Part shown: in pieces, positions 49,485 through 57,296 of the stretch
Layout of the letters: every line of letters starts with the position of its first letter
Numbering within the stretch: the first letter of the stretch is position 1
From: Pseudorhodoferax soli
GTDB lineage: Bacteria; Pseudomonadota; Gammaproteobacteria; Burkholderiales; Burkholderiaceae_C
Direction of reading: 5' to 3'
NCBI RefSeq assembly: GCF_003337555.1
Contig: NZ_QPJK01000001.1
Coordinates: forward strand, 434,001 to 498,000
Length of the DNA stretch: 64,000 nucleotides
Notes under the pieces: generated by a model
Told to the model about the DNA's origin: nothing
What the model saw: the letters and a program-made list of their open reading frames with translations, nothing else
The model's database searches: none
Made by a program: the position numbers and the translations under genes

Positions 49485-49703
49485 GATGGTTCCTTCAGAT
49501 GGATGCAACTGCTCAATCGGCGAGGCCGGACCCCATGTCCCCCGCGTCTCGATGAGTCGTTTTCAGTGCGTCTCATCGATGGCTCAATTGTCGAAGTCGC
49601 AGCCCGAAAGAAAAACCAGGCGCAAGGGAATGGATCGTTTCCTGCATCGCAACAACAGCGCGGCATTGGCTGACACCCGGAGGTGCTGCGACGCCGGTCG
49701 CCG

Positions 49704-49928
49704 TTACTTAGCCGCCTCGATGCGATCGTCGTTGGTCGTGCTGCGACTGCCTTTCAGGTGCAGTTCCACATCGCTTGCGCGGTCGCCCACCTTTGCGACG
49801 GCCTCTCGGATCTGCTCCGCGCTGACATCGAGGCGCTTTGCCCAGGTGCGCAGCGCCTCATCGGAACCGACGTCGATGCGTTCGGGGCCGGTGGCATTCG
49901 GTGCAAAGTTGGTGTCTTCGTTGCCCAT
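49704..49928 (-). CDS. DUF3606 domain protein
   Basis: A 74-residue acidic protein. The central part, RTWAKRLDVSAEQIREAVAKVGDRASDVELHLKG, fits the DUF3606 pattern (short helical domain, function unknown). AAAGGAGCA lies 7 nt before the ATG, a good ribosome-binding site that decides this start over longer in-frame ones. It lies within the accessory region between D1 and the tRNA-Thr fragment and has no counterpart near D2. Confidence 0.75.
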   Translation of the reverse strand: MGNEDTNFAPNATGPERIDVGSDEALRTWAKRLDVSAEQIREAVAKVGDRASDVELHLKGSRSTTNDDRIEAAK

Positions 49929-50306
49929 GGAGTGCTCCTTTCGAATTGAAGCGTCCATGGTCGCGGGCCGTCGCCCTGCGCGGTGTAAGTCCGCGCCACC
50001 TGCATGCGTGGTCCTCGCTACATGTCTGACGGCTCGCAAAGCCGTAGCGTGGGCCCCATACAGTCAAGCAACGCCCCTCAGCAATTCCGCTCGTCGGAGA
50101 GATGGTTTCTCCAGACGGTGACCTCCCACGGTACAGAGAGAGAGCCAAGAACACCCGAAATGGGACCGTGCGACGGTAAGCGACAGGATGGGGCCGGGGA
50201 ACCAGGGGGCTATCTCAGCGCGTGGAATGGGCTGCTGCCAAATCTTCCGTGACCTACCGGACGATGAACCGTTCAATGCCGATGTTTGATACGCCCAGTC
50301 CAACGC
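49929..50306. other. Non-coding stretch in the accessory region
   Basis: No reading frame here looks like a gene. The first 30 bp hold the DUF3606 ribosome-binding site. The rest is mixed sequence with short purine-rich runs (for example GAGAGAGAGCC near 50136). It ends at the tRNA-Thr fragment. Confidence 0.5.
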
Positions 50307-50356
50307 GCTCATTCGCAATGAGAAAGTCGAGGGTTCGATTCCTTTCTCCGGCACCA
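50307..50356 (+). repeat. tRNA-Thr 3' fragment (att-like direct repeat)
   Basis: A copy of the last 50 nt of tRNA-Thr, from the anticodon stem to CCA, with only two substitutions: one changes the anticodon from CGT to CGC, the other is in the variable region. The 5' half is missing. A tRNA 3' end repeated at a distance is the usual scar of site-specific integration. Confidence 0.85.
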
Positions 50357-50363
50357 GAAAAAG

Positions 50364-50398
50364 CAAAGGGTCAGCCTCCACAAGGGGCTGACCCTTTG
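50364..50398 (+). terminator. Hairpin after the tRNA-Thr fragment
   Basis: CAAAGGGTCAGCC and GGCTGACCCTTTG form a 13-bp stem. The outer 7 bp equal the hairpin behind tRNA-Thr; the inner pairs differ but still match. Confidence 0.6.
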
Positions 50399-50595
50399 TG
50401 CTTTCCGGGGCGCGTTTAAGTTCGTACCGGCGCCGTACCTAAGACGTGCGTTGCCGCTCGCGTCCAGAGCCACCCGCAGCGGCCTGCTTGGCGTCAATGC
50501 GCCAACCTTGCCGCGCTGATTTCGATGCCAGTGCTCAATCGGTGGGCACCGCGTCGCAGCCCGCGCCGGGCAACGATCTCCGCAGTTGCCCCATG

Positions 50596-50634
50596 GGTTG
50601 TCCACAGCGTTGCCCACGCGCTGCAGGGACAACC
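50596..50634. ncRNA. Hairpin element H1 (candidate structured RNA)
   Basis: Outer stem GGTTGTCC/GGACAACC (8 bp), internal loop A versus CAG, inner stem CAGCG/CGCTG (5 bp), 9-nt loop TTGCCCACG. A second copy at 52668-52706 differs at five positions within the element, and every one of them is base-paired with pairing kept: two are full compensatory changes and one is G-C to G-T. A further stem GGGCAAC/GTTGCCC (50566-50592) lies just upstream. Transcription has not been shown; a DNA-level palindromic repeat is the alternative. Confidence 0.5.
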
Positions 50635-51098
50635 TGGAAGCGTCGCCCAGCCCATCGTCGTGGGAAAGAACCAGGCGGCGCCAGCGGCCAGCCTGCGTCG
50701 GAAAGCCGGTCGCCGAAACTCCGCCCGAGGGCCCGCCGCCTTGGCCTGGAGGCTGCCCTGCTGACCAGCGGTCAAACGCGCAGGGCCGTCGGCGCGGGCT
50801 GGCCTTGCCCGCAGGGGGCTCCGCGGGACACTCGGGTTTTTGCACAGAAGTTTCCGACGATGTCCCAGTTCTGCTTGAGCCTGCGCAACGGTCGAAGCGG
50901 CCAGCATGCCGTTCGCCGTGGCAGCCGACCCAGCCGGCCTCCGCTGAGGCCCACACCGCCGCCAGGGCTGCATGACCGCGATGACGATGTGCCAGGTGCT
51001 GCGTGCTGGCAGTTGGGGCATGTGGACGGACGCCCTCAGCGCGTTGCGCAACGGCAGGCTCCGTTGCAGATCCGTGGCGGCGGTGGCCGGGTGGCCCC
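50635..51098. other. Stretch without a supported gene
   Basis: Several overlapping frames are open on both strands, as expected at this GC content, but none has a recognisable domain or a convincing ribosome-binding site. It could contain a decayed gene. Confidence 0.4.
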
Positions 51099-51398
51099 AT
51101 GAGCAGCATGCGATTGCAGTTCCATGCGCCGGGAGCCTCGCAGGCAGACGCCGAGCGCGGAACCGCCGCGGCCTTGTTGTTTCTGCAGCGTGCAGGAATC
51201 AGCCCCGAGGAAGCCATTGCAGGCGACCGGGCCCGGGCAACGTGGGGAGACAGCGGTCTCGCGCCTCTGCACGCGCCAACGCCCATGGAATCCGCAGCAG
51301 CGGAAGCTCTGGATGGCGCGCTGGAATCGGCGCTGATGGCCTGCTACCGCGGCCGCACTGCACCGCTCGATGCAGAGCTGCGGCTGGTTCTCGTGTGA
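51099..51398 (+). CDS. Small hypothetical protein
   Basis: A 99-residue frame starting MSSMRLQFHAPGASQADAE. It has Ala-rich helices (RGTAAALLFLQRAGISPEEAI) and no signal peptide or known domain. The composition looks like a real small cytosolic protein, but no ribosome-binding site is obvious, and the start could be the second Met. Position: between H1 and the small membrane protein. Confidence 0.4.
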   Translation: MSSMRLQFHAPGASQADAERGTAAALLFLQRAGISPEEAIAGDRARATWGDSGLAPLHAPTPMESAAAEALDGALESALMACYRGRTAPLDAELRLVLV

Positions 51399-51485
51399 AT
51401 CATGCGGCGCTGGCTCGCTCAGCGATTGCGGGGCGGTCCTGCAGAAGAAGCCAGGCACGACCTGGCGGTGAGGCGAGGGGCGGCG

Positions 51486-51617
51486 TCAGTAGCTCCGGCG
51501 AGCCGCGGCACGCTCTTGGCGTTCCTGGCTGATCTGTTCAAGCCGTGTGCCGGCAGCCAGTGCGCCGCGGACAAGATATGCGATGAGTGCGACAGCAGCA
51601 AGTGCGGAGATGGTCAT
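51486..51617 (-). CDS. Possible small single-span membrane protein
   Basis: A 43-residue frame: a hydrophobic span (ISALAAVALIAYLVRGALAA) followed by a charged helix (RLEQISQERQERAAARRSY). A GTG 20 codons upstream is an alternative start. Neither start has a good ribosome-binding site; the region upstream is more AT-rich than its surroundings, which would fit a promoter. Confidence 0.35.
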   Translation of the reverse strand: MTISALAAVALIAYLVRGALAAGTRLEQISQERQERAAARRSY

Positions 51618-51677
51618 AAGGTATCTCGGACCGTGTTTTGTGAAACGATTTGATACCGGGATGGTCGCCGCATTCAC

Positions 51678-52015
51678 CGACTTTTTGAACGAGTGAAAAC
51701 CCTGTTTCGAGCAGATTGCAGACTATCCGCGCGTACGGCTGTCACAAAATGGCGAGCCGTCCGGACGCCCTGCCAAACATCCGTCTGCCTCGACGGCCCG
51801 GCGCTGGACCCGATGGTGCCGGCGCAAAAGTCACTGCATGTTCAGCGCTCTGAGCGCAACCGCGAATAGCGGTGGAGCGACGCTGGCGCACGCACAGCGG
51901 CGTCTTCTTGCGCCTGGACCATGCGGCGCCCGAAACCCGCGCCGTTGCATGCGCCAGGCGGGGCTGCCATCCGGCGATGTTCTGCGAGCCGATGGGCCGA
52001 GGTCGCCCCAAAACG
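51678..52015. other. Intergenic stretch before the D2 block
   Basis: About 340 bp without a convincing gene. The left third is AT-richer (around 51640-51720) and may hold the promoter of the small membrane protein on the minus strand. Confidence 0.4.
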
Positions 52016-52545
52016 CAAAAACCGCCCGAAGGCGGTTCATCGCAGGGCGAGAGGTCGCTCAGACTTCGCCACCAGGCAGCTGGCCATGGCGGACAGCGTA
52101 GACGGCTTCGGCGCGCACCGCCTCGCGGCTCAGCGTGCTCTTGGCGGTGGCCACGGCACCGATGTCGGCCGCCTCGCCGAGTTCGGGCAGCGTGCCGTTG
52201 CGCTCAGCTTGCAGGTATTCGGCGGTCACGGCTTCGCGGGTCAGGCCACTCACGGTGCTGGACACCTGGGGCACGTAACCGACTTCACCGCTGATGTTGT
52301 CGCCAGCGAAGCTGGGAGCAGCGACAAAACCGGCGGCGGCGATCAGGGCGGATGCGACGAACTTGTTCATGATGGTTCCTTTCGGTGATGGATGCAGCGT
52401 CTCGTTCGGCGCGGCCAGACCCCATGTCCGCCCGCGTCTCGATGGGTCGTTTCATGTGCGTCTCATCGATGGCTCAATTGTCGAAGCGGCCACCAGAAAG
52501 AAAAACCAGGCGCAGGGGAATGGACCGTTTCCGCGGTCGGAACAA
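52016..52545. repeat. Duplicated block D2 (second DUF4148 gene with flanks)
   Basis: Second copy of block D1, including terminator, gene and upstream region. Sixteen bases after its end comes CTTTCTCCGGC (52561-52571), an 11-nt match to the 3' end of tRNA-Thr, and then hairpin H2, so the order D-R-H of the first unit is repeated. Confidence 0.75.
52059..52370 (-). CDS. DUF4148 small secreted protein, copy 2
   Basis: A 103-residue paralogue of the first DUF4148 protein, with signal peptide MNKFVASALIAAAGFVAA then PSFA. The mature part again has SGLTREAVTAEYLQAERNG and STLSREAVRAEAVYAVRHGQ and ends in the same GGEV. AAAGGAACC precedes the ATG. Function unknown, probably periplasmic. Confidence 0.85.
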   Translation of the reverse strand: MNKFVASALIAAAGFVAAPSFAGDNISGEVGYVPQVSSTVSGLTREAVTAEYLQAERNGTLPELGEAADIGAVATAKSTLSREAVRAEAVYAVRHGQLPGGEV

Positions 52546-52667
52546 TCCTTGACGCGACCGCTTTCTCCGGCGTCACACAGGTCCAGCGACCGACACGCGG
52601 CACTGCCCGTTTCGCAGGCACCGCGTTGCAAGCCGCGCCAGGCAACGATTTCGAGAGTTCCACAGGG

Positions 52668-52706
52668 GCTTGTCCACAGCCTTGCCCACGGGCTGCAGGG
52701 ACAAGT
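52668..52706. ncRNA. Hairpin element H2 (second copy)
   Basis: Outer stem GCTTGTCC/GGACAAGT, inner stem CAGCC/GGCTG, identical 9-nt loop and identical internal loop to H1. Same orientation as H1. The upstream flank (GCACCGCG..GCAACGAT) is also conserved, but the extra stem seen before H1 is partly broken here. Confidence 0.5.
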
Positions 52707-52990
52707 CGGCACCGCTTCGTGGCATCGGAACAGCGTCGTTCAGCCTGGGCAGCTCTGCAGCCGGCATGGGCTGAGGCGCCTTCTCCGCCGAACGGATGTG
52801 TGTCGCTTCGTAAACGGTTCTGCGCGGTCTCCCGCTGCGCAAGCCCGCATGCACACTGCAAAACGGCGCCAGCCTCTGGTGCTGCGCGCCCTCAGTGCAG
52901 CCTGCAATGGTGGCGGGACTGTGACGTACACAGAACCTGCGGGCCCGTGATGAACCTAACACCCATCCCGATCCAGAGGTTCACATTCCC
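52707..52990. other. Intergenic stretch without a supported gene
   Basis: No repeat or convincing frame. The last 40 bp precede the small lipoprotein gene and contain AGAGG about 11 nt before its ATG. Confidence 0.4.
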
Positions 52991-53179
52991 ATGCATCTGT
53001 TCAAGACCTTCCCCGCACTTCTGCTCGCCCTTGCCCTGCTGCCCGGTTGTGGCGGAGGCGAGGAAGAAGACGACGCGCTCTACGCGCAGGACGCCGTGCC
53101 GGACGATGTCGGCCCGCCCAGCCGCGGACCGGCGTGGCTGGAGCCGCCGCCGGAAGAACTCGTCGTGGTGGCCGAATGA
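52991..53179 (+). CDS. Small lipoprotein
   Basis: A 62-residue protein with a clear signal peptide and lipobox (FPALLLALALLPGC, lipidated Cys near residue 20). The mature part is Gly/Glu/Pro-rich and acidic (GGGEEEDD..EPPPEE). No known domain. It converges with the alpha/beta hydrolase gene at the end of the seven-gene operon. Confidence 0.6.
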   Translation: MHLFKTFPALLLALALLPGCGGGEEEDDALYAQDAVPDDVGPPSRGPAWLEPPPEELVVVAE

Positions 53180-53194
53180 ACTGCCCGGCGCCCT

Positions 53195-54070
53195 TCAGGC
53201 AGCGGCCTGCGCCGCATCGATGAAGGCACGCACCGGATCCAGCTGCGACGCCACGTTGAGGGCCGGCGCATGCCCGCAATCGGGCACCTCCATCACCTGC
53301 AGACGCCCCGCCGCGCCCGGGCCGCGGCTGCGCATGGCGTGCACCGTCTCGGGCAGCACGAGATCCGACTGCGCGCCACGCAGGCACAGCACCGGCGCAC
53401 TGATGGCGTCGTAGGCGTCCCACAGCAGGTAGTCGTCGGGATGGTCGACGAACTGCCCGACCATGGCCGGGTCGTAGTGCGGCGTCACGCGGCCGTCGGG
53501 CAGGCGCCTGGTGGATGTCTCGGTCAGCCGGCGCCACTGCGCATCGCCGAGCCAGCCATACGGCGCATAGGCCTGGCGGAAGAACGCCTCCAGCTCCGTC
53601 ACCGTGGCGAACGCCGGTGGCTCCCCGGCATAGGCGCGGATGCGCGCGATGGCGGCATCGGCCAGCTGCGGCGCGTTGTCGTTGAGCACCAGGCTGCGGA
53701 TGCGCGCACGCATGCCCGGCGCCACCAGGCCGCCGGCGCAGGCCGTGCCGATGGCACCGCCCATGGAGGTGCCGACCCAGTGTGCATGGTCGATGCCCAA
53801 TGCATCGAACAGCGCCTCGGCCAGCTGCACGTAGAAGGCGATGCAGTACTCCTCGCGCGGCGCAGGGCTCCACTGGCTCAGGCCCCGGCCGATGGTGTCG
53901 GGGCAGACCACGCGGTAGCGGTCGGCCAGGCGCATGGCCAGCTCGTCCATGTCGCGGCCGGTGCGCGCCAGGCCGTGCCAGGCGATCACCACCGGGGCGT
54001 CGGGTGCACCCCAGGCGGTGTAGTGGATCTCGCGGCCGGCGCAGGCGACGTAGTGCGAACTGGGAATCAT
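53195..54070 (-). CDS. Alpha/beta hydrolase
   Basis: A 291-residue hydrolase and the last gene of the seven-gene operon. Oxyanion region VIAWHGLARTGRDM, nucleophile elbow WVGTSMGGAIG, and C-terminal His in PDCGHAPALN. No signal peptide, so cytosolic. It follows the 3-hydroxybutyrate-oligomer hydrolase after 7 nt, which makes a role on a related ester or thioester plausible but unproven. Confidence 0.85.
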   Translation of the reverse strand: MIPSSHYVACAGREIHYTAWGAPDAPVVIAWHGLARTGRDMDELAMRLADRYRVVCPDTIGRGLSQWSPAPREEYCIAFYVQLAEALFDALGIDHAHWVGTSMGGAIGTACAGGLVAPGMRARIRSLVLNDNAPQLADAAIARIRAYAGEPPAFATVTELEAFFRQAYAPYGWLGDAQWRRLTETSTRRLPDGRVTPHYDPAMVGQFVDHPDDYLLWDAYDAISAPVLCLRGAQSDLVLPETVHAMRSRGPGAAGRLQVMEVPDCGHAPALNVASQLDPVRAFIDAAQAAA

Positions 54071-54077
54071 GGAAGGC

Positions 54078-56201
54078 TCAATCGGGGATCGTGAGCACGC
54101 CAGCGGCGTAGTCGATGCGGTTGGCGGCGGCCGGCGTGGCGGCGATGGGCGGCACGTTCGCGGCCGTGATGGCAGGCGCCTCGCCCGGCGTGCCGCCACG
54201 CGGCACGGTGCGCACCACCTGGCTGGGCGGTAGCGCCGTGCCGTTCCTGAGGTTCGCCCAGACGGCGTCCAACGCCTGGTTCAGGTAGACGTGCAGCGGG
54301 ATGTAGCGGCTGTCGTAGCCGGGCAGCACGGCGGGCAGGCCGATGAAGCTGTCGAAGTGCTGGGCATTGGTGACCTCGATGTAGCTCAGCTTGCTGGCCG
54401 CACCTTCGACACGCTTGTTCAGTGCGGCGTAGGGGCGCGAGGTGTGCGACACCGGCAGCAGCGCGTCGTCGCGGCCGTGCACGATCACGACCGGCTTGCC
54501 GCGCAGGTTGCCATTGCGACGGGTTTCGTCCACGCCTGTCTTCAGGCGCTGCGCCCAGGCGTCGTTGCCCTCGACCAGTTGGCGCAGGCACAGCGCACCG
54601 TCCAGGTTCATGTCGAAACTGGCGGTGGAAGGCGAGCGCGACAGCAGATCGCGCGCGGCTCCTCCAGGGTTGTTCTCGTTGATGAGCTGCACGCCACCGG
54701 CCGGCGGCACACCGTTGCCAGTGACGAACATGGCGGCCAGTGCGGTGGCATTCAGCGCTTCGGGCACGCCCGTTGCGGTCGTGGCACCGTAGCCGTAGCC
54801 GCACAAGCGCTCTTGCACGCCTGCACGCGCCAGCCCGTTGGCAAACGTCACAGCCACGGCCGGCGCCACCTCGAAGGCCGCCAGCGAAGGATGCAGCACC
54901 TGCGCCTCGGCCTCCCAGCCGTAGGCGCGCAGCTTGGCCAGTGCCTCTTCGGCCTGGGCCGCGCTGTCAGCACCCGTCAGCAAGCCCTTGGACCTGAGCG
55001 AGGCACAGCGGGCCGCCGCCAGGGGCGAAAGTGTCGCCGCATAGGCCGCCTGGAATGGCGCCCCCGCCAGGCTGGGCGCCAGCGATGCACAGGACTGGTA
55101 CACCTGCGCATAGGTCGTGAAGTCCACCAGCGTCTTCGCGCTGACCGGCACGGCCGTGGCGCCGCGGCGGATGCTCACACCCGGGTCGGCCGGCAGCTCC
55201 ACCGCGGGCTCCGACACCGCCACCGCGTCGATCCAGCCTGCGTCGTCCAGCTCGGCCGCTGCCAGCGCTGCGCCGCCGCCGTTGGAGATGCTGGACGCGA
55301 TCACCAGCGTGTTGCCCCGCGCGAAGGTCTGCCGCCGCGTGCCATCGCTTGCCCGCTCGCCGAGCCGCTCGTTGAGCACGTAGAAGGCGAACTGCACGGC
55401 CTGCAGCGTGAAGCGCCCCCAGTCCTTCTCGGGGTTCTGCTGCGAGTGCGCGTGCTTGAACGCGAAGCGGTTGGGCGTGGCTGCGTTGAAGGCGGCGCGC
55501 TCGCTGTCGGTCAGCGCGGCGCGGAAGGCCGCCGCCGTGCCGGCCGCGTTGGCCGCTGCGCGCGTGCCGTCGATCAGCGGCACGGTGTCGTTCTGCAGGT
55601 CGTGTGGCGCCGCGCCCGTGCCCTTGTCGGTGTAGGCCACGGCACAGCCGCGCTTGAGCGCCCATTCGCCGGCCGAGATGGCGCCATACACGCCGCGCGA
55701 GCCCGACGAGGTGGCGGTGACGATGCAGGGCTGCCTGGCATCGAAGCTGTTGGGCACCTGCACCATCAGCGTGACATTGCGCCGGCCCGTGCCGTCGTCG
55801 CTGTAGGCGATGTACTCGCCGCCGGCCACCTTGCCTTCGCCCAGCGAGGGAGTGCCGTCCAGCGCCACGTTGGGGCCGTAGAGCACGCCGTAGCCACCCT
55901 TGGCCGTCATGTCCAGCAGGGCGCGGTAGTTGTTGTAGATGGCATTGCGGCGCAGCTCCACCGCGGTCGGCGCAGCGGCATTGGTGTAGGCGGGTGCATC
56001 GCCTGCCAGGCCGGTCTTGCCCAGGCCGGCCGTCAGCAGGTCGTCCTGGCCGCCGTCGTACTCCAGCATGGTCACCGTGCCGACGAACTCGGGCTTGGCG
56101 TTGGCCTTGGGCCCGTCATCGCCGCCGCAGCCCGCCACCATGGCCGCCACCGCCATGGCCCCCGCACAGAGCGGCATCCGCCGCAGGTTCTCGCATCGCA
56201 T
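54078..56201 (-). CDS. D-(-)-3-hydroxybutyrate oligomer hydrolase family lipoprotein
   Basis: A 707-residue enzyme of the 3HB-oligomer hydrolase family, which splits short PHB-derived oligomers to 3-hydroxybutyrate. The N-terminus has a signal peptide and lipobox (AAMVAGC, Cys25), so it should be exported and membrane-anchored. The nucleophile is probably Ser306 in IASSISNGGGAAL. AYSDDGTGRRNVTLMVQVP and TATSSGSRGVYG are further family segments. It lies 27 nt downstream of livM, within one operon with an ABC importer. Confidence 0.85.
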   Translation of the reverse strand: MRCENLRRMPLCAGAMAVAAMVAGCGGDDGPKANAKPEFVGTVTMLEYDGGQDDLLTAGLGKTGLAGDAPAYTNAAAPTAVELRRNAIYNNYRALLDMTAKGGYGVLYGPNVALDGTPSLGEGKVAGGEYIAYSDDGTGRRNVTLMVQVPNSFDARQPCIVTATSSGSRGVYGAISAGEWALKRGCAVAYTDKGTGAAPHDLQNDTVPLIDGTRAAANAAGTAAAFRAALTDSERAAFNAATPNRFAFKHAHSQQNPEKDWGRFTLQAVQFAFYVLNERLGERASDGTRRQTFARGNTLVIASSISNGGGAALAAAELDDAGWIDAVAVSEPAVELPADPGVSIRRGATAVPVSAKTLVDFTTYAQVYQSCASLAPSLAGAPFQAAYAATLSPLAAARCASLRSKGLLTGADSAAQAEEALAKLRAYGWEAEAQVLHPSLAAFEVAPAVAVTFANGLARAGVQERLCGYGYGATTATGVPEALNATALAAMFVTGNGVPPAGGVQLINENNPGGAARDLLSRSPSTASFDMNLDGALCLRQLVEGNDAWAQRLKTGVDETRRNGNLRGKPVVIVHGRDDALLPVSHTSRPYAALNKRVEGAASKLSYIEVTNAQHFDSFIGLPAVLPGYDSRYIPLHVYLNQALDAVWANLRNGTALPPSQVVRTVPRGGTPGEAPAITAANVPPIAATPAAANRIDYAAGVLTIPD

Positions 56202-56228
56202 GGTCTGTCTCCTCGTCGTTGAAAGAAA

Positions 56229-57296
56229 TCAGCGCCGTGCCAACGCGCGCGCCCGCAGGCGCCCGACGATGCCGGTGGGAAAGTGGTAAACCGACAGCAC
56301 GAACAACAGGCCCAGCCAGAGCAGCCAGCGGTCCGGCGTGAACACCGCCGCGAGCCAGGGCACTCCGGTGACGGCCTCATTGGCCATGCGCAGCAGGTCC
56401 TGCAGATAGCTCTGCGCCACCACGAACAGTGTTGCGCCGATGGCCGCGCCGTACAGCGTGCCCATGCCACCGATCACGACGATGAGCAGGATGTCCACCA
56501 TGATCTCGAACGAGAGCGAGGTGTCCGGCCCGTTGTAGCGCAGCCAGATCGCCAGCATGGCGCCGGCCAGCGTGGCGAACAGCGCCGACAGCACGGCCGC
56601 CGTCGTGCGGTAGACGACCACGCGGTAGCCGATGGCCTCGGCGCGGAACTCGTTCTCGCGGATGGCCTGCAGCACGCGGCCGAACGGCGAGTTGACGATG
56701 CGCAGCAGCGCCAGCACCAACACCACGGCCAGCACGAACAACAGGTAGTAGCACAGCAGCCGGCCATCCAGCGAGGCACCCAGGAAGGGTTCTTCGGCGA
56801 ACTCGAAACTCGGCGAGATGAGCTCGGGCATCTTGAAGGTCAGCCCGTCCTCGCCGCCCGTGAAGCTGGAAAGCTGCGAGGCCAGCGTCTGGAAGGCCGA
56901 GGCCACGGCCAGCGTGATCATGGCGAAGAAGATCGCGCGCACGCGCAGCGAGAACAGGCCGATGGCCAGCGACAGCACGAACGACAGCGCGAGCGCCGCG
57001 CCCACGCCCACGGCCAGCGCCTCCCAGCCCGCCCCCATGCGCGAGGAAGCGATCGCCACGCCGTAGGCACCGATGCCGAAGAACATGGTGTGCGCGAAGC
57101 TCACGATGCCGGTGTAGCCCAGCAGCAGGTCGAAGCTGGCGACCAGCACCACGAACACCACCACCTTGGCGGCGACGTTGAGCGCCTTGACGCCCGGAAA
57201 CAGGAAGGGCGCGAAGGCCAGGCCCAGCAGCAGCGCCACGAGGATCACGGCCAGCCAGCGGCTGCGGGGCAGGTCGTGGGAGAGGACGCGGCTCAT
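56229..57296 (-). CDS. livM: Branched-chain amino acid-type ABC transporter permease LivM
   Basis: Inner-membrane permease of 355 residues with about nine spans. LLGYTGIVSFAHTMFFGIGAY and VIGGMGTLYGAAIGA are LivM signatures, the latter in the loop that touches the ATPases. Its ATG overlaps the livH stop (ATGA). The true substrate may not be an amino acid, as HAAT-family importers take varied small polar or acidic molecules. Confidence 0.9.
   Translation of the reverse strand: MSRVLSHDLPRSRWLAVILVALLLGLAFAPFLFPGVKALNVAAKVVVFVVLVASFDLLLGYTGIVSFAHTMFFGIGAYGVAIASSRMGAGWEALAVGVGAALALSFVLSLAIGLFSLRVRAIFFAMITLAVASAFQTLASQLSSFTGGEDGLTFKMPELISPSFEFAEEPFLGASLDGRLLCYYLLFVLAVVLVLALLRIVNSPFGRVLQAIRENEFRAEAIGYRVVVYRTTAAVLSALFATLAGAMLAIWLRYNGPDTSLSFEIMVDILLIVVIGGMGTLYGAAIGATLFVVAQSYLQDLLRMANEAVTGVPWLAAVFTPDRWLLWLGLLFVLSVYHFPTGIVGRLRARALARR

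Larger units (their letters stand above)
49127..49655. repeat. Duplicated block D1 (DUF4148 gene with flanks)
   Basis: Corresponds to block D2 at 52016-52545 over about 530 bp: terminator, DUF4148 gene and about 160 bp of upstream sequence. In the upstream part, two stretches of 31 and 19 nt are identical in both copies although the surroundings have diverged, which suggests a conserved promoter or binding site. Confidence 0.8.

Noticed and set aside
50064-50381. Minus-strand frame containing the EKGIEPSTF peptide
   Set aside because: That peptide arises from reading a tRNA 3' end on the reverse strand; here it covers the tRNA-Thr fragment. It is a well-known false gene.
50599-50608. TTGTCCACA, similar to a DnaA box, in H1 and H2
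   Set aside because: Only one box per element, no AT-rich unwinding region and no replication gene nearby; the bases are explained by the hairpin stem.
50309-51286. Minus-strand frame of about 325 codons across H1 and the tRNA fragment
   Set aside because: Crosses several non-coding repeats and overlaps better-supported features; no domain and no ribosome-binding site.
48919-53000. Search for an integrase, transposase or toxin-antitoxin gene in the accessory region
   Set aside because: None of the frames on either strand shows recombinase catalytic residues or a toxin/antitoxin pattern; mobility is inferred only from repeats.
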